Below, piece by piece: positions 55,391 to 64,000 of a stretch of 64,000 bases of DNA; the stretch's first letter is position 1, and every line of letters begins with the position of its first letter. The DNA is taken from contig NC_063166.1 of assembly GCF_023159225.1 (NCBI RefSeq), forward strand, positions 43,517,149 through 43,581,148, read 5' to 3'. The position numbers were made by a program, and so were the translations under genes. The stretch is from Perognathus longimembris pacificus (taxonomy: Eukaryota; Chordata; Mammalia; Rodentia; Heteromyidae). A model generated the notes under the pieces. That model worked only from the letters and a program-made list of their open reading frames with translations. It did not search any database and was not told the origin of the DNA.

Positions 55391-55540
55391 ACAAATCTCC
55401 TACAATCCTGTACTTCATATTTTATGTGCTTTTCTTACCTTATATCCACCTCCTCACCAAATTGCTACTTGAAGTTCCTCTTGGAGTCACACCTTGAAAA
55501 GCCCTCACAGTGTGAGATGAGATTGTGAAGGCAATATTTT

Positions 55541-55640
55541 GTTAGATGTAATTTTATTGTTATTATTAAGGTGTTGCACGGAGGGGTTACCATTCATAAG
55601 TTAGGTTATGAGTATATTTCTCTTATTGGGCAATGTCACC
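55541..55640 (-). mobile_element. Family-C short retroposon
   Basis: Reverse copy from TTTTATTGTTATTATTAAGG to GCAATGTCACC. Probable imperfect target duplication around GAAGGCAATATTTT / GAAGGCAACATTTC. Confidence 0.6.
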
Positions 55641-55929
55641 TGCGAAGGCAACATTTCAAAATGTAATGTTTCTTTCACCCCTCCTTTTTGGAGAGGAATA
55701 TTAAAAGGGCGCATTAGTTAGAATGAATGGCAGTGCTGGGCTAGTTTACCTTGTGTTTTGTGAATGCATAGGAAGCACAGTTCTGCCTAGCTCAGCACTC
55801 TCTGTGCCAAAGCTCTCTTTCCTGAGAGTCATTGGTGCGTGGGAAAAGCATGCTAAACTGAGCTTTTCTGTTCAGGGACAGTGTCCAAGCTCTGAGTTCA
55901 AGCTCTCCAACTACAAAAAGATAAAGAAA

Positions 55930-56165
55930 AAGAGAAGTCCAATACCAGTGACTCATGTCTTCAATCCTAGCTACTCAGGAAGCTGAGATTTGAAGATCAA
56001 AATGTGGAGATAGCCAGCCAGACAAATCCAAAAGACTCATCTCCAATTAACTGCAAAATGCTTGAAGTGGAGGTGTGGCTCAAGTGGTCGAGTGCCAGCC
56101 TTGAGCAGAAAAGCTAAGCAAAAGCTTGAGGCCCTGAGTTCAAGCCCCAGCACCAGCACCAAAAT
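55930..56165 (+). mobile_element. Family-B SINE
   Basis: Complete forward copy ending CCCCAGCACCAGCACC. A loose ID-half scrap precedes it at 55868-55910. Confidence 0.82.
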
Positions 56166-56710
56166 ACAAAATAAAACAGAAAATTTTGAAATTTAAATTT
56201 AAAAAGGAAAGAAGGCAGAAAAGAATGGAGAAAAGAAAAGGATGACAGTGCCCTTCAGCCCCTGCTGGAACATTGTCTAACGAACACACCACTGATTACT
56301 TGGTGTTATAGAAGAGAAGCCAGCATTATTTTATTTTTTTTTATAGAGTTCTAGATAGAAAATGTTTTAGATTTGCAGGTCAACATTCCCCCACCCTGCC
56401 CCAGCTGTTTCACTCTACCATTGTAGTGTAAAAACAGCAGAAATGCACAAAGATGATGAGTTCAGGGTTTTACTATGGATGCTGAAACCTAGATTTCATA
56501 CCATTTAACATGTATGAAATACTATTTTTACTTTTATTTATATTTGCTTTTATATTTATATATTTGTGTGCCCTACAAAACAGAAGGCTAATATTAGGAA
56601 GTTGCTAATGATTTGTCTAGTCAGGATGTTAATCATTTCCTCAGGTAGCAAAGTTCTGTCTGATGCCCTTCTCTGTTCCCACATTCAGGACACTAACCAC
56701 TTCTGAGGCT

Positions 56711-56715
<5 letters not shown>
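56166..56715. other. Unassigned intronic sequence
   Basis: AT-rich. No recognised feature. Confidence 0.4.
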
Positions 56716-56763
<48 letters not shown>

Positions 56764-56868
56764 TTTCTTTCCTTCCTCCTTTCTTCCTTCCTTCTCTATT
56801 GCATTCCCTCCCTCCCTCCTTCCCTTCCTCCCTCCCTCCCTTCCTCCCTTCTTTCCATCCTTTCCTGG
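56716..56868 (+). repeat. (CT)n then (CTTC/CCTC)n pyrimidine tract
   Basis: About 150 bases almost wholly C and T, starting with 23 CT units, next to a reverse family-B 3' end. Confidence 0.93.
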
Positions 56869-56869
56869 T

Positions 56870-57060
56870 TCTGGAGCCCTTTAGCTTTTTTGTTCAAGGC
56901 TAGAGCTCTACCACTTAAACCATACCTCTACTCCCAGTATTTTGATAGTTACTTGGAGCCTCACAGATTTCTCTGCCTGAGCTGGCTTTGAACCTGGTCC
57001 TACAATTTCAGCCTCCTGGGTATCTAGGATTACAGGTGCGAGCCACGGGTGCCAGGCCAA
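56870..57060 (-). mobile_element. Family-B SINE
   Basis: Reverse copy missing the extreme ID end. Confidence 0.8.
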
Positions 57061-57416
57061 CTCTAGGTTTCTATTTCCATTCAGCATTCATTTCCCTATA
57101 GATTTCTCTCCACTTAGGTTTTGTGCCCTCCATGAGGCAGCCCTGTCATTCTGTTCATTTCCTCATGAATGATTATAGAAACAGCTGACATGTTAACACT
57201 ATATTTATGTGGGTTGAGTATATAACTTTCAAAAATTATAATTTGACAGAAAGAGAGAGAGAGAGAGATTTATCTAAAGCAGTGCAGGGGATTTAACAGA
57301 AAATAATCAAGAGAGATTGTGGGTTAATAAACAGGGTCTTCCTGTGCCCACCTGGTCTCAGTTGGCCCTACTACCTCCAGTATGGCTATTCCAGGCATCA
57401 GGAAGGATACTGTAGT
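57061..57416. other. Unassigned intronic sequence
   Basis: No recognised feature beyond a short GA run near 57250. Confidence 0.4.
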
Positions 57417-57795
57417 GTGTGTGTGTGTGTGTGTGTGTGTATCTGTGTGTGAGCACCAGTTCTTGAGCTTGGGCTTGAACTCGGGCCTACGCGCTGTCCC
57501 TGACTGTTTTTGCTCAACTAGTGCTACTACTTGCCCACAGCTTCATTTTTGGGGGCTTTGCTGCCCAGACTGGCTTTGTATCACCATTCTAAGATCTCAG
57601 CCTTCTGAGTAGCTAGGATTATAGGTGTGAGTCACTGGTGCCCTACTGTTAATTCTTTCATTTAACAAGATACCAGGTGGATTAGAGATAAGAGTCTCAT
57701 GGACTTTCCCTCCCAAGCTGGCTTTGGATCACCATCTTCAGATCTCAGTCTCCTCCTGAGTAGCTAGGATTATAAGCATGAGCCACTGGTGCTTG
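57417..57795 (-). mobile_element. Family-B SINE with (TG)n, plus a B1-half fragment
   Basis: (TG) run 57417-57442, reverse copy to about 57645, then a separate B1-half fragment at 57670-57795. Confidence 0.78.
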
Positions 57796-58203
57796 GATTT
57801 TTTTTTGTTGGGGGAGGGGATTCTTGAAGCTAACAGTTTTACTCAAGTGATTTTTCTTTTCTGCCTGGTAGTTCTCATCATCACTGATAGTACTTTTAGC
57901 CAAGAAGAAAAGAAAACTAGCATTTGTTGGTTTGTTTGGGTTTTTTCCAAAGAGAAATACATGTGGAGAAGCTGGGTGATACCCCAGAGAACCCTGGGTA
58001 ATCATCAAGAGTTTGGGGTCTGTGACAAGTCAAGCATGGATATTGGTAAATCACAACTCTTTGGTTTTGCAAATGTAGGGTAAGAGATGCTTAAATCCTA
58101 TAGCTGCTAGCAATTCTTCTGGTGCTGAAATTTAGGTAATGGAAGTTGACTCATGCTTTTTGGTAGAAGAGCAGTCAGGATTTTTTTTAAAGTAGGAGTA
58201 GCA
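57796..58203. other. Unassigned intronic sequence
   Basis: Ends with AGCA at 58200-58203, the left target duplication of the LTR element. Confidence 0.45.
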
Positions 58204-58511
58204 TGAGGTGCCAGACTTTGAAGTCAGGCCCCACCACGTGAACCCCATTTTAGAATCGAACCCCGAGCCAATCAGATTTGTACCTGTGTTCTAATCTTGC
58301 TTGCACAGCTGATGGTTGTAACCTTGTTCTTTGCCTTTATAAGCCCTGTGTAATCAGAGCTCGGGGCTTCCTCCTAACCTCCGCTGTGTCGGTGGGTAGG
58401 ACGAGGCCCGAGTTGGCAGCTCGTTAAATAAAGCCTTGCCTTGCTTTTGCATTTCGGAGTGTCTGAATCTCGGTGGTCTTCTTGGGGGTGGTCTTGCAAC
58501 TTGGCACAACA
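58204..58511 (+). repeat. 5' LTR
   Basis: U3 has a CCAAT box (58268-58272) and TATA-like TTTATAAG (58336-58343). R holds AATAAA (58427-58432). The end is ...GGCACAACA. Confidence 0.93.
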
Positions 58512-58513
58512 TT

Positions 58514-58531
58514 TGGGGTTTCGTCCGGGAT
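58514..58531 (+). promoter_or_regulatory. Primer-binding site, tRNA-Pro type
   Basis: TGGGGTTTCGTCCGGGAT, two bases after the LTR, matches the 18-nt tRNA-Pro site of gammaretroviruses except at two positions. Confidence 0.8.
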
Positions 58532-58565
58532 AGCCCCAGAGACCCCGAGATCCCAGACTCCGAAG

Positions 58566-58570
58566 GTAAG
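58566..58570 (+). promoter_or_regulatory. Putative leader splice donor
   Basis: AAG|GTAAG context, 55 bp after the 5' LTR, where gammaretroviral leaders often carry a donor. Confidence 0.45.
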
Positions 58571-58748
58571 AAAACAGCGCTGTTCATTTGTCTTGTCCTG
58601 TAATGTGCCTGTTTGTTTGTCTTGCTTTTGCTTATTTCTTGAAGGGGTTGTCGAAGCAGATGTACTTACTTGACAATCCTGGTGAGACCGGGGGATGTCC
58701 CAGACTCTTCACCCTTAAAGGGGGATCTCTGGAGCCCCGCTTTCAACT

Positions 58749-58964
58749 TGAATTCACTCTTTCTGCATCCTTGCAGGGGGATGTGTGGGCCAACTTGGGA
58801 GATCTCCAACTCGTAACTCGGGTCCACTCCTTCTGCACCCTTGCAGGAGGTTGTGGGCCAACTCGGGTCCACTCCTTCTTGCAGGAGGTTGTGGGCCAAC
58901 TCGGGTCCATTCCTTCTGCACCCTTGTAGGAGGTTGTGGGCCAGCTTGGGAGATCAACTCGTAG
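58749..58964 (+). repeat. Tandem repeats in the ERV leader
   Basis: Units share TGTGGGCCAACTCGGGTCCA and CTTCTGCACCCTTGCAGGAG; starts near 58784, 58852, 58890 and 58935 give spacings of 68, 38 and 45 bp. Confidence 0.88.
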
Positions 58965-59088
58965 CTTTTCTTGTTCTCAGGCCTGTGTGTTTTCCTCCTT
59001 TTGTATTGTTTTGTTTTTTGTAGCCTTTTGGACTGAACATCTGATCAGAGCTATGGATAACGTTCTATCTTGAGGACCTCCATCTAGC

Positions 59089-59589
59089 CCCCTAGACTTG
59101 ATCCTAGCTCACTGGAGGGAGGTTAAGGAGATAGCTCAGAACCAAGGTGTGGCCCTTAAGAAGGAAAAGTGGATCACCCTGTGCAAGTCAGAATGGTCCA
59201 CCTTTGAGGAAATTGAGGGAGCTTTGACATAGGGAGGAAGCACAGAGGAGGAAATGTTTCCCGCTCCATACTCCCCACCCCAGTTAACTCTACAAGAGGA
59301 GGACTCTGAGGAAAATATTTCAGCTGTGCCCTCCGCTCCGGAGGGTCCTGCCCAGTCAACTCAACGGCACCGACAGCCCAGGACACGGACGCATCAGCCC
59401 CGAGTCCAAGTCCTGACCCACAGCCGCCGACAGGGTGGACGTAGGGCCAGCCCAAGCCACCCACAGGTGGCAGGGAGTGACCTCACCATGCCGCGCTGTC
59501 ATCTCTGTGTTGTTTGTAAGTCTAACAGTCTCTTGTGTCAAACCTGCATAGCTCATTGGAAAGATGTACAGGCGATGGTTCACAATTAG
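59089..59589 (+). pseudogene. ERV gag matrix-like remnant
   Basis: The first 45 or so codons from 59092 resemble the start of a gammaretroviral matrix domain (hydrophobic helix, then Lys-rich and Trp-containing segments). The frame has an in-frame TAG at 59230-59232. It then stays open through an acidic and a proline/arginine-rich part to 59589. The ATG at 59053 is in another frame and stops after six codons. No capsid or nucleocapsid follows. Confidence 0.7.
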
Positions 59590-60282
59590 AGTATGAGTGT
59601 CCACAGAAAGAACTCTGGGGGGACCCCCACCCAGCCTTCTTAAGCAGAATATATATTAAACTAATGGCATAGAAGTAAACTCTCATTAACTCTATGTATG
59701 TAGGAAGAAATGGCAAAATGGGCCAATGTTTCTCACTAATATATTGGAAAGCTGAACGGATAAGTATTTCTAATTGTAATTCTTGCATTAAGGAAAAATT
59801 GTCATGTGAGTTCAAAGGTCTTCATGCCATGCAGTAACTGGGACTGAAAAAAAAAAAAGAGGCTCTTTTGAAACAAGCAGTCTGTAGGCAAAGGGCGGCA
59901 CCTGGTTTCAGAATGTCTGTGAGCTTCAGTTTTTCCAATGCAGATAAAAGCTAAAGTGTTGGGTTAGTAAAAAGGCTTTGGAAATCAAGAATACATTTCT
60001 AGATAAGAAGTTTGGAAGTAAAATTGTCCTAAGTAATTATTGCAAAGTAAGAAAGGGAGAATTATGGCTACCAAAATGTTTAATTGCCATTCCAGCTTCT
60101 TTGTAGGTTTTTTTTGTAACAGTTTCCAGCAGGCCCACAGAGAAGCACAGGTGATTCCTACAAGTTTGTCAAGATCTAATACTGGCCCTTAATAAGTTCC
60201 AGGTAAGAGAGCATGCTTAAAAACTACTTCTGTGTGGACTACCTTGTTGCTTATAATTGGAGTAAAGTGGCCCCTTATAAGA
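59590..60282. other. ERV internal non-coding region
   Basis: About 700 bp of AT-rich sequence with no recognisable retroviral gene. Possibly decayed or host-derived. Confidence 0.5.
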
Positions 60283-60462
60283 CTCATTGATCTGAATCTG
60301 CGGTTCGAAGCCAGCCCGGGCAAAGAAAGGTCCCTGTGAGAGACTTGTCTCTAATCAGCCATCAGAGTGCTGGGAACGGAGTGGTGTGGAGCTCAAAAGT
60401 GGTAGGGTGCTAGTCTTGAGCTGGAGAGCTGAGGGACAGCACTCAGGCCCTGAGTCCAAGTC
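60283..60462 (+). mobile_element. Family-B SINE fragment captured within the ERV
   Basis: GCGGTTCGAAGCCAGCCCGG through GGCCCTGAGTCCAAGTCG matches the middle and right parts of family B, clearly diverged. It has no A tail and no obvious target duplication. Confidence 0.75.
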
Positions 60463-60865
60463 GAAAGTCACTCCTGGGACAAAAGTGATGGAGCATCCAG
60501 AGGCAGTAAGCCACTGCTTGGATGGCAGAGATGGTGTCAGATCCTAGAGTCACTCCTATTTGGCCTTTCAAAAGTTAATCAAAGCCGGGAAGTCCTAGAA
60601 TAGTTCATAAGCATGCCTTTCCAATGCACATGTCTGTCTACTGGGCAGGAATTTGCCAGTCATCTGTGATAGTGGTTAGTAAGGGTAAGTTTGTCAAATG
60701 AGATAGATTAAAATCTCACCCCCCACATTTACTCAAAGCCCTGACTGGCAGTAAGAATTTTAAGCTGATACATCTGTTTAGGAAAGAAAGCTTGTAGACC
60801 TGAGATTGTGTTGTGTCCTTATTGAGATCTGTTAAAGGCCTGTCAGCTTGCCAATGCCCTCAATC
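60463..60865. other. ERV internal non-coding region
   Basis: About 400 bp with no recognisable gene; short open frames only. Confidence 0.5.
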
Positions 60866-61045
60866 AACAGATTAACCACGGTGGAAGGGACCCTAGACGG
60901 CATCGCCACTTGGGTTCATTGCTTCCACGCCAGGCCAGCTGACCCCTTTGCCCTGGATGACAACTACCGTGATGGAACATGGGAGGTCTCCAAGCACCCA
61001 ACTCAGCCGCTTTGCCTTTGCCTCAAGAAAAGAAAGTTAGACTGA
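60866..61045 (+). pseudogene. ERV integrase C-terminal remnant
   Basis: About 60 codons ending in a stop at 61043-61045. The pattern DGIATWVH followed about 30 residues later by TWEV fits the C-terminal end of gammaretroviral integrase. The catalytic core is absent. Confidence 0.75.
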
Positions 61046-61363
61046 GACTAAGGTTATAGGTTCCTGGCTAGGTAAGGTCAACGCCCCTGAGTCAGCCTGA
61101 AGAAATTACAGAAGATGGATGATCTTCACCCATCAGCCCCCCTTTAAAATCAAGGGACCAGAGTTGTTTTTGGGAAGATGAGGCAGGATAAACTAGAGAC
61201 ATGCAGAACAGAGGTACAGAGAATATTCTTGTAAGAAATGGTGACAGGCCTTTTGGTTACTACATTGGGTCCTACTGGCCCATGCCTTACCTCTATATCA
61301 TCCCCTAGACATGCAAGCCATTGAAATGGACAGAATGGAGCCATGATTGGCTCCCAAGGTACC

Positions 61364-61382
61364 AAAAAGAAAAAGGGGGAAA
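61364..61382 (+). promoter_or_regulatory. Polypurine tract
   Basis: AAAAAGAAAAAGGGGGAAA directly before the TG of the 3' LTR, the plus-strand primer site. Confidence 0.9.
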
Positions 61383-61690
61383 TGAGGTGCCAGACTTTGA
61401 AGTCAGGCCCCACCACGTGAACCCCATTTTAGAATCGAACCCCGAGCCAATCAGATTTGTACCTGTGTTCTAATCTTGCTTGCACAGCTGATGGTTGTAA
61501 CCTTGTTCTTTGCCTTTATAAGCCCTGTGTAATCAGAGCTCGGGGCTTCCTCCTAACCTCCGCTGTGTCGGTGGGTAGGACGAGGCCCGAGTTGGCAGCT
61601 CGTTAAATAAAGCCTTGCCTTGCTTTTGCATTTCGGAGTGTCTGAATCTCGGTGGTCTTCTTGGGGGTGGTCTTGCAACTTGGCACAACA
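61383..61690 (+). repeat. 3' LTR
   Basis: Identical by eye to 58204-58511. AATAAA at 61606-61611 could terminate CMTM8 transcripts. Confidence 0.93.
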
Positions 61691-61698
61691 AGCATTGT

Positions 61699-61935
61699 TG
61701 CTAGGCACCAGTAGCTCACACTTGTAATACTATCTGTTCACAAGGCTGAGGTCTGAGGATTATAGATTGAAGCCAACCTGAGCAAGAAAGTCCATGAGAC
61801 TGTCATCTCCAATTAACCACCAAAAAGCCAAAAGCGGAGCTATGGCTCAAGCGGTAGAGCACCAGCCTTGAGCAAAAAAGCTCAAGGACAGCGCCCGGGC
61901 TTGAGTTTATCCCCTAGGGCTGGCACAAAAAATAA
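61699..61935 (+). mobile_element. Family-B SINE
   Basis: Forward copy starting only about 5 bp after the ERV target duplication, ending GGGCTGGCACAAAAAAT. Confidence 0.83.
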
Positions 61936-61936
61936 A

Positions 61937-62023
61937 GATAAAATTTTATATATATATATATGATATACATATGCATATATGTGTATATGTATGTATATAT
62001 ATTATATAATATATGTATATAAA
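61937..62023. repeat. AT-rich (TA)n palindromic tract
   Basis: TATATATATATATGATATAC and related self-complementary runs, starting at a SINE tail; cruciform-prone. Confidence 0.85.
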
Positions 62024-62098
62024 TTGTCTGTACTGAGAATCTAATGGTCCCCTCCTCTAGAGCTCCAGTTTTGACTTCCTATATAAAAGGCAAAGTAG

Positions 62099-62314
62099 GA
62101 CTGGGAATATGACCTGGTGGCAAAGTGCTCGCCTCGTGTACATGAAGCCCTGGGTTCTATTCCTCAGCACCACATATATAGAAAAAGCCGGAAGTGGTGC
62201 TATGGCTCAAGTGGTAGAGTGCTAGCCTTGAGCAAAAAGAAGCCAGGGGACAGTGCCCAGGCCCTGAGTTCAAGCCCCAGGACTGGCAAAAAACAAAACA
62301 AAAAAAATAAATAA
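62099..62314 (+). mobile_element. Family-A SINE
   Basis: Forward copy with imperfect target duplication AAAGGCAAAGTA / AAAGCCAAAGTA. Confidence 0.9.
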
Positions 62315-62323
62315 AAGCCAAAG

Positions 62324-62542
62324 TACTGGATGCCAGCGACTCATCATCCTAACTACTTAGAAAGCTGAGATTTAAGAATTGAAATTCAAAGCCAGCTCTG
62401 GCAGAAAAATCTGAAAGACTCTCATCTCCAGTTAACCAGCAAAAAAGCTGAAAGTGGAAGTATGGCTCAAATGATGAGAGTGCCAGCTTTGGGGGGAAAG
62501 TCAAACAAGAGTGCAGCAGAGCCCTAATGTTCATGCAACAGT

Positions 62543-62579
<37 letters not shown>
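62324..62579 (+). mobile_element. Family-B SINE with (CA)n tail
   Basis: Forward copy ending near 62545, followed at once by (CA)15. Confidence 0.82.
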
Positions 62580-62582
<3 letters not shown>

Positions 62583-63193
62583 ATCATATGTAATGAAATA
62601 ATATACAAAAAATAAGTAACCACTTTTGCATTGATTTTCTGTATGGAACATTAGCTGTAGTAAATATATATAAATAAGCATATACATATATTTAATAAAA
62701 TGTGATAAAACCTGCCTTTACTGTTTAACTTATGGCACAGAGTGCCTTTAAAAGGACCTTTCTATTTTCTCTCCCTTAGTCCTCTTTCCTGTTCTGTGTT
62801 AGTTTTAAGCTTGAGAGCCAAGATTTCTTTGGCTAAGCAAGCATGAGGGAAATGGGGCTCCTGAAGGCACTTGGCACCCTGCCAGGCAACATCTGTGAAG
62901 AGACAGGCAGAATTAGAGATTAGAAGAACACTGTGCTGCTTGAAATTTCCTGGGTGGGTGGGTGGGTGGTTCAAGCCCAAGAAAGAGATTACAGCAGATA
63001 TCACAAGACATTGGTCTCATCTGGAGGCAGAGAAGAGCTGAGATCCACAAGTTTTGTCTGGAATTTGAGGACTGTTTGACTAGTCTTTTTCCTACATTGT
63101 ATAAAAGAACCCCAGGGCATTTGGCATACATGTGTTCCCTCTTAAAGAGAGACCTGACACTCCAGTGAGCCTATTTAGATTGAGGGCAAGGGG

Positions 63194-63198
<5 letters not shown>
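62580..63198. other. Unique intronic sequence
   Basis: Contains a (GGGT)n patch near 62953. No exon or repeat recognised. Confidence 0.45.
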
Positions 63199-63258
<60 letters not shown>

Positions 63259-63350
63259 CTAGTATTGGGGCTTGAACTCAGAATCTGGGCGTTGTCCTTG
63301 AGCTTTTTTGCTCAAGGCTAGCACTCTACCACTTGGGCCACAGCACCACT
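63199..63350 (-). mobile_element. (GT)n plus truncated family-B SINE
   Basis: (GT)28 at 63199-63254 adjoins the right half of a reverse family-B copy, cut after CACAGCACCACTTTC. Confidence 0.83.
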
Positions 63351-63498
63351 TTCACCAGTGCATGGCAAGAGGGGTTCTTAAATAACTGTAAGGCCTTCAT
63401 CACACTTTACCAACCATATATACTAGAGTGCTCAAAGCATCCTATTGATGACCTCTATATTTGTCTTTGTTCGAAAATCCAATCAAAACGCAACAAAT

Positions 63499-63690
63499 TT
63501 AGCCTGATGTTGGTCACTTATGCTATAATTCTAGCTACTCCAGAGACTGAGGTCTGAGGATCTCAGTTAAAAGCCAGCCCAGACAGGAAAGTCTGTAAGA
63601 CATAGAGCTCTATGTGGTAGATCATTATCCTTGAATAAAAGAGCTCAGAGACAGCACCCAGATTCTCAATTCAAGCCCTCAAAAAAACCC
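63499..63690 (+). mobile_element. Family-B SINE
   Basis: Forward copy with a deletion in the middle, ending CAAGCCCTCAAAAAAACC. Confidence 0.78.
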
Positions 63691-64000
63691 AACGAATTCC
63701 ATTTAGCTGTCAAGTCTCTTTGGGATCTCTACTCTAGAAATCTCCTGCCTTTTCTTGCCTTATGAAATTCATGTATTTCAAGCATCCAGGCCAGTTGTTT
63801 TCTACAGTGTTCCACAGCCTGATTTTTTGTTGTTCATGATGAGAGTTAGGTTAAACAGTTCATACAAAAGTATGTGGTCACACTAGGTAGTGTGTAATCA
63901 CAGGTTTTCTGACATTAGTGCATCAAGCATGGCCACTTAGTTACAGGGCAGTTGGCTAGATCTTGTAGAAGCGCCTGGGATTCTACAAAGCCACACAAAT
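63691..64000. other. Unassigned intronic sequence
   Basis: No recognised feature to the window edge. Confidence 0.4.

Larger units (their letters stand above)
58204..61690 (+). mobile_element. Non-autonomous endogenous gammaretrovirus-like (ERV1, VL30-like) element
   Basis: A 3487-bp LTR element with two 308-bp LTRs that are identical by eye. It has TG...CA ends, a tRNA-Pro-type primer site, a leader splice donor and a polypurine tract. The 4-bp target duplication AGCA (58200-58203 and 61691-61694) is typical of gammaretroviruses. Of the genes only a gag matrix remnant and the tail of integrase remain; protease, reverse transcriptase and env are absent. It cannot replicate alone, but the cis signals look intact, as in mouse VL30. 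It lies in CMTM8 intron 1 in the sense orientation. Confidence 0.92.
22118..64000 (+). other. CMTM8: CMTM8 intron 1 (5' part)
   Basis: Begins with a consensus GTGAGT donor and runs to the window edge without any stretch encoding the first MARVEL transmembrane segments. CMTM8 genes are known to have a long first intron. All later repeats therefore lie in transcribed sequence if the gene is expressed. Confidence 0.8.

Noticed and set aside
22118..64000. Search for the second CMTM8 exon
   Set aside because: No stretch encoding the hydrophobic MARVEL segment with an acceptor was found, so the exon is placed outside the window.

Overview
This is 64 kb of nuclear DNA from a placental mammal, almost certainly a rodent of the kangaroo-rat / pocket-mouse / gopher group (Geomyoidea). 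The call rests on two very abundant SINE families. Family A is an ID-derived dimer of about 205 bp with a poly(A) tail (IDL-like). Family B is a B1 plus ID dimer of about 230 bp (B1-dID-like). The species call is inference; the mammalian and rodent calls are firm.

Only one host gene is recognisable. A CpG island at about 21.1-22.25 kb holds the first coding exon of CMTM8 (21971-22117, + strand), ending at a GTGAGT splice donor. No second exon is seen, so everything from 22118 to the right edge is read as part of the large first intron. The 21 kb to the left is intergenic sequence upstream of the gene. The window is otherwise a dense, layered record of retrotransposition.

Layout: 1-6.36 kb is a decayed but nearly full-length L1 (ORF1 and ORF2 both broken) split by two family-A SINEs. 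6.4-21 kb is intergenic SINE-rich DNA with MIR relics, an old L1 end and a striking 205-bp inverted repeat (8875-9082 and 10200-10404, about 97% identical). 21.1-22.3 kb is the CMTM8 promoter and exon, including a perfect 26-bp palindrome. 22.3-58.2 kb is intron with SINEs, microsatellites, a hAT-type relic (26.05 kb) and a long ancient minus-strand L1 (27.57-31.94 kb) sliced by about ten younger insertions. 58204-61690 is a young non-autonomous gammaretrovirus-like endogenous element with two identical 308-bp LTRs and a 4-bp target duplication. It has only gag-matrix and integrase-tail remnants, an internal captured SINE, and lies in the same sense as CMTM8. 61.7-64 kb is more SINE-rich intron.

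The items most worth following up are the VL30-like LTR element with its captured SINE and leader tandem repeats; the inverted repeat; a short unnamed retroposon module (family C) that ends in AATAAA and recurs in both orientations with target duplications; one copy apparently mobilised as a SINE-plus-C chimera; and a site hit twice by family A, leaving three copies of one 14-bp target. All coordinates of repeats were placed by eye and may be off by several bases, more for old copies.
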